From: Candidatus Wallbacteria bacterium
GTDB lineage: Bacteria; Muiribacteriota; UBA6191; JACPRK01
Reading direction: 5' to 3'
Length of the DNA stretch: 14,918 nt
NCBI GenBank assembly: GCA_016199905.1
Contig: JACQFU010000312.1
Span: 1 to 14,918, forward strand
The notes below the pieces were generated by a model. It had not been told where the DNA came from. It saw only the letters and a program-made list of their open reading frames with translations, and did no database searches. A program made the position numbers and the translations under genes. Shown one piece after another: positions 12,530 through 14,918 of the stretch (within the stretch, counting starts at the first letter, position 1; every line of letters starts with the position of its first letter).

Positions 12530-13498
12530 TCACTCGGTCAGATGCCGCGGCGGTCCGCTGGCGCCGTCGCCGACCGTACGCTCCTTGTCGCGAACGATTC
12601 GCTTGGCTATCTCTCTCACAGCCGTTGTCAGCCACAGGTAGGTCTGGGAAGAGGGCGTGTAGCGGGCCTCCCCGAAGGACTGGACTCGCCGGTTCTGTTG
12701 CAACCGGTAGACCTGGTCGAATTCGCGCTGGCTGCCCGGCTTGAAGACCGCGAAAGTATGGCCTTCGTTCTGGTTGAGCATCGAGAAAACGCTGATGTCG
12801 CTTGGCCCGTCGGCGATATAGATCATGTTCCGGAACGGCACGCGGCGATGCTCCGCGGCCAGCGACGCGTTGACGTCGATCTCGGGGAACTTGTTGACGC
12901 CCTTGTTCACCTCGAAGACCGCGCGCGTCTTGGTCGTGTGGTCGATCGAAAACGCGATATCGGTGAACTCGCTATCCGGGGAGGGCAGCCGCGCCGGGGC
13001 GTTGGTGAGGAAGCCCGGGCAGGGCACGTCCCCTATGAACTCGCACCCCCACACGCCGTCGGCGTGCTTGGCGATGCAGCTGCCGAGGATCATCTGGCGC
13101 AGCCCCGTGCTGACGATGTAGTGCTCCACCACGATCCCGTGCTTCGAGAAGGCGGTCTCGCTCTTGACCAGCTCGCGCACCTGGTCGAAGAACTCGGGCA
13201 GCCCCTCATAGAACTTCAGCTTGGCGCCCAGTTCGTTGAGCAGCCGGTTGTTGAGCCCCTTGAACACGCCCGCGCGGATGTACGAGAGCATGTGATTGAG
13301 GTAGAGACTGTCTCGAGACACCAGGCAGTTACCCTGCTGCCGGTAGATCTCCTCCAGCTTTCCGACCTCCGGCCAGAACTGCTTCTCGTCGACGTGATAG
13401 TGCTCGAAGAGCGGCTCCTGCATGTAACCCGGAATCAGCGTCTTGTCGAAGTCCCAGATCAGGGCGATGACGGTCTGCGGAAACAGCGGCGTGGTCAT
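12530..13498 (-). CDS. HAD-superfamily phosphatase
   Basis: A cytosolic hydrolase of 322 residues with all four HAD motifs: I, WDFDKTL (nucleophile Asp16, acid/base Asp18); II, IVSTG (Ser130/Thr131); III, a lysine in HTTKTRAVFEVNKG (Lys190 is the best candidate); IV, YIADGPSDISVF (Asp230 and Asp234, magnesium). The large insert between motifs I and II (~residues 25-125) is a C1-type helical cap, as in phosphoserine phosphatase-like enzymes, but the protein is longer than SerB. The substrate cannot be named. The ATG at 13498 has GGGAG (complement of 13504-13508) five bases upstream. The M50 protease gene ends 19 bases before it, so the two are probably one transcript. The Gly/Pro-rich last ~12 residues are likely disordered. 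Confidence 0.85.
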   Translation of the reverse strand: MTTPLFPQTVIALIWDFDKTLIPGYMQEPLFEHYHVDEKQFWPEVGKLEEIYRQQGNCLVSRDSLYLNHMLSYIRAGVFKGLNNRLLNELGAKLKFYEGLPEFFDQVRELVKSETAFSKHGIVVEHYIVSTGLRQMILGSCIAKHADGVWGCEFIGDVPCPGFLTNAPARLPSPDSEFTDIAFSIDHTTKTRAVFEVNKGVNKFPEIDVNASLAAEHRRVPFRNMIYIADGPSDISVFSMLNQNEGHTFAVFKPGSQREFDQVYRLQQNRRVQSFGEARYTPSSQTYLWLTTAVREIAKRIVRDKERTVGDGASGPPRHLTE

Positions 13499-13517
13499 TT
13501 GGGCTCCCAGCGCGGCG

Positions 13518-14408
13518 TCAGTCCTCGGGGTCGTTCCGCCGCAGGTAGAAGTCGGGCAACGAGCGGATTAACAGGTACCAGGCTACTCCGACGGCCGCCA
13601 GATAGCCGCCCAGCATGGCCCAGGAAGTCATCAACCCGATGCCCAGCTGAAAAACGAACCGGAAGGGCGTGTCCAGCACCGGGGTCTGCATCAACATCAG
13701 CAGAACCAGGATGCCATAGGGCTCGATCTGCGCCAGCAGCCGCGTCTGGTCGGCGTTCAGGAACTCCCGCGCCACCCAATGTCCGTCCAGCGGCGGGATC
13801 GGCAAGAGATTGAACGCCGCCAACGACAGGTTGGTGATCACGATCGCGCGGAGCATGATCGCGACCCGGAAGGCTGCCTGCTCGGGCAGACCCAACGTGG
13901 TGCCGAAGCCAATCGAATCGAATGCCAGGCAGGCGGCGGCAGCGGAACCGCCGATCGCCAGGTTCATCATGGGCCCCGCGATGCCGACCTTCAGCATGTC
14001 CCGGATGGGGTTTCGGAACATCGACCCCCGTACCGGCACCGGAAGCCCCCATCCCAGCAGCGGCAGCTGGAACGCATAGGCCGCCAGGATGAGCGCCGAG
14101 CCCATCGGGTCGAGATGGTCGAGCGGGTTGAGGCTCAATCGCCCTTCGTCTTCCGGCGTGGGGTCTCCAAGGCGGACGGCAATGTACGCGTGCGCGAACT
14201 CGTGCAAACCTATTCCGAGCAAGAGTGCCGGAAGACTCAACGCCACCCGGATGAAGGTCTCCATCGGATCGGCCAGGAACCCGCCGGAGGCCCAGGCCGA
14301 GTGAGCCGTCAGGAACAGCGCCGTTGCCGCGATCGCCAGTCCGTGTGAGCAGCGGCTGCCGCCGGGCGGGCGGGCGGCTCTGGGCTTTGGGCGTTCGGCT
14401 CCTGACAT
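13518..14408 (-). CDS. Site-2 protease family (M50) integral membrane metalloprotease
   Basis: A zinc protease that cuts within membrane segments. From the ATG at 14408 it is 296 residues. The zinc motif HEFAH (His69, Glu70, His73, in IGLHEFAHAYIAVRLGD) and the third ligand motif NLLPIPPLDGHW (Asp208) are both present, separated by several membrane helices. RLSLNPLDHLDPMGS is the conserved loop of the SpoIVFB/YwhC-like short group, which lacks a PDZ domain. The N-terminal ~25 residues are basic and Pro-rich and are followed by a membrane segment (LAIAATALFLTAHSAWA). About six membrane helices are expected. A GTG nine bases upstream (14417) is an alternative start, and neither has a strong Shine-Dalgarno sequence. 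It follows the MazG-like gene by about 20-30 bases and precedes the HAD gene. The substrate is unknown; no anti-sigma factor gene is adjacent. Confidence 0.92.
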   Translation of the reverse strand: MSGAERPKPRAARPPGGSRCSHGLAIAATALFLTAHSAWASGGFLADPMETFIRVALSLPALLLGIGLHEFAHAYIAVRLGDPTPEDEGRLSLNPLDHLDPMGSALILAAYAFQLPLLGWGLPVPVRGSMFRNPIRDMLKVGIAGPMMNLAIGGSAAAACLAFDSIGFGTTLGLPEQAAFRVAIMLRAIVITNLSLAAFNLLPIPPLDGHWVAREFLNADQTRLLAQIEPYGILVLLMLMQTPVLDTPFRFVFQLGIGLMTSWAMLGGYLAAVGVAWYLLIRSLPDFYLRRNDPED

Positions 14409-14435
14409 GACTGGCACTCGAGCGACCAGAGGCGA

Positions 14436-14780
14436 TCAGGCCTTCCGGAACTCCTGGCCGACGCACTTCTCGGGCGGGTAGCGCAGTCGGTTCTTCTCCA
14501 TCTTCGCGAGGTAGGCCCCTTCGAGATCGAAATCCAGGTTGGAAGCGAGACTGAGACAGTAGGCCAGGATGTCGGCCACCTCCTCCTGCACGTGGCGGTA
14601 ACGGTCCGCGTCGCGCTTGAGCGCCGCCACGTCCACCGTCTCGGTCCATTGGAAGCACTCCATCAACTCGGCGGCTTCGATCGCGATCGACATCGAGAGG
14701 TTCTTGGGCGAGTGGTACCGTTGCCAGTCCCTCTCTGCGACGAACCCGGCCATGAATTGCGTCAACTCGGCCAGACTCAT
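14436..14780 (-). CDS. MazG-like nucleotide pyrophosphohydrolase (dCTPase/RS21-C6 type)
   Basis: Hydrolyses a nucleoside triphosphate to the monophosphate and pyrophosphate, probably for nucleotide-pool cleaning. It has 114 residues, a normal single-domain length. Motifs: RDWQRYHSPKNLSMSIAIEAAEL, the typical dCTPase-like opening with EAAE (Glu35 and Glu38), then HVQEEVADILAYCLSLA (Glu67 and Asp70), together the magnesium-binding ExxE...ExxD set, and finally KMEKNRLRYP near the C-terminus. The ATG at 14780 is preferred because it overlaps the upstream stop codon as ATGA, a sign of translational coupling. A GTG at 14786 is the alternative. It lies in a minus-strand run with the inositol monophosphatase-like gene upstream and the M50 protease gene downstream. 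dCTP specificity is inferred from similarity to the RS21-C6/DCTPP1 pattern. Confidence 0.9.
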   Translation of the reverse strand: MSLAELTQFMAGFVAERDWQRYHSPKNLSMSIAIEAAELMECFQWTETVDVAALKRDADRYRHVQEEVADILAYCLSLASNLDFDLEGAYLAKMEKNRLRYPPEKCVGQEFRKA

Positions 14781-14918
14781 TGCCACCGGTCGCTCACCCT
14801 CTCCAGCGGATCGATCCGCGCCAGCAACGTTTCGTGCAGCGGTCCATTGGTCGCCAGCACGTTTCGCCCGTAAAGGTAATTGCCCTCGCCCTTCATATCC
14901 GTCACCTTGCCGCCTGCC
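14777..14918 (-). CDS. C-terminal end of an inositol monophosphatase-family protein (truncated by window edge)
   Basis: Only the last 46 residues are inside the window, read leftward from the right edge to a TGA at 14779-14777. They begin AGGKVTDMKGEGNYLYG and continue NVLATNGPLHETLLARI, the typical C-terminal block of the inositol monophosphatase/SuhB/CysQ/fructose-bisphosphatase-like family (GGxxTDxxG..., then AxNGxxH). These are magnesium- and lithium-sensitive phosphatases; which member this is cannot be decided from the tail. The stop codon overlaps the ATG of the MazG-like gene by four bases (ATGA), so the two are likely co-translated. The short acidic-to-basic tail DPLERVSDRWQ follows the domain. 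Confidence 0.8.
   Translation of the reverse strand, partial: AGGKVTDMKGEGNYLYGRNVLATNGPLHETLLARIDPLERVSDRWQ

Overview
The window is about 14.9 kb of dense, GC-rich bacterial DNA with short intergenic gaps. No stretch over 300 bases lacks a gene, and I see no tRNA, rRNA, CRISPR array, insertion sequence or phage gene. The organism looks diderm and free-living: it encodes a type II secretion / type IV pilus-like pseudopilin and platform protein and several Sec-exported proteins. The phylum cannot be settled from these genes. Nearly all are typical of an uncultured or poorly sampled high-GC lineage.

Left end (1-1181, plus strand): the 3' end of a surface or secreted protein with a PKD-like domain, then an exported protein with two HMA-like folds that lack the metal-binding cysteines.

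Core block (1111-3375, minus strand): truA, rplM, rpsI and a cytidine deaminase gene read leftward. A good promoter for the ribosomal genes sits across the truA stop codon. The deaminase gene converges on and overlaps the HMA-like gene.

Subtilase (3579-6233, plus strand): a large secreted S8 protease with a strong consensus promoter (3404-3432), a leader of about 140 nt, and a textbook intrinsic terminator (6258-6294).

Pilus-like operon (6365-10105, plus strand): a membrane glycosyltransferase, a GspG-like prepilin, a GspF/PilC platform protein and an exported Cys/Pro-rich protein. No assembly ATPase, prepilin peptidase or secretin is present.

Right part (10146-14918, minus strand): reading leftward from the edge are the 3' end of an inositol monophosphatase-family gene, a MazG-like nucleotide pyrophosphohydrolase, a site-2 protease, a HAD phosphatase, a secreted protein resembling the oomycete transglutaminase elicitor, and an exported protein made of three tandem copies of a pilin-head-like domain. 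The last gene converges on the pilus-like operon and shares a 13-bp hairpin with it.

The most unusual element is the triple pilin-head protein at 10146-11045. It has a Sec signal peptide instead of a prepilin leader and sits directly beside a minimal pseudopilin/GspF operon and a putative secreted transglutaminase. These genes may form an undescribed secreted or surface structure. That link is inference from proximity and domain resemblance only.
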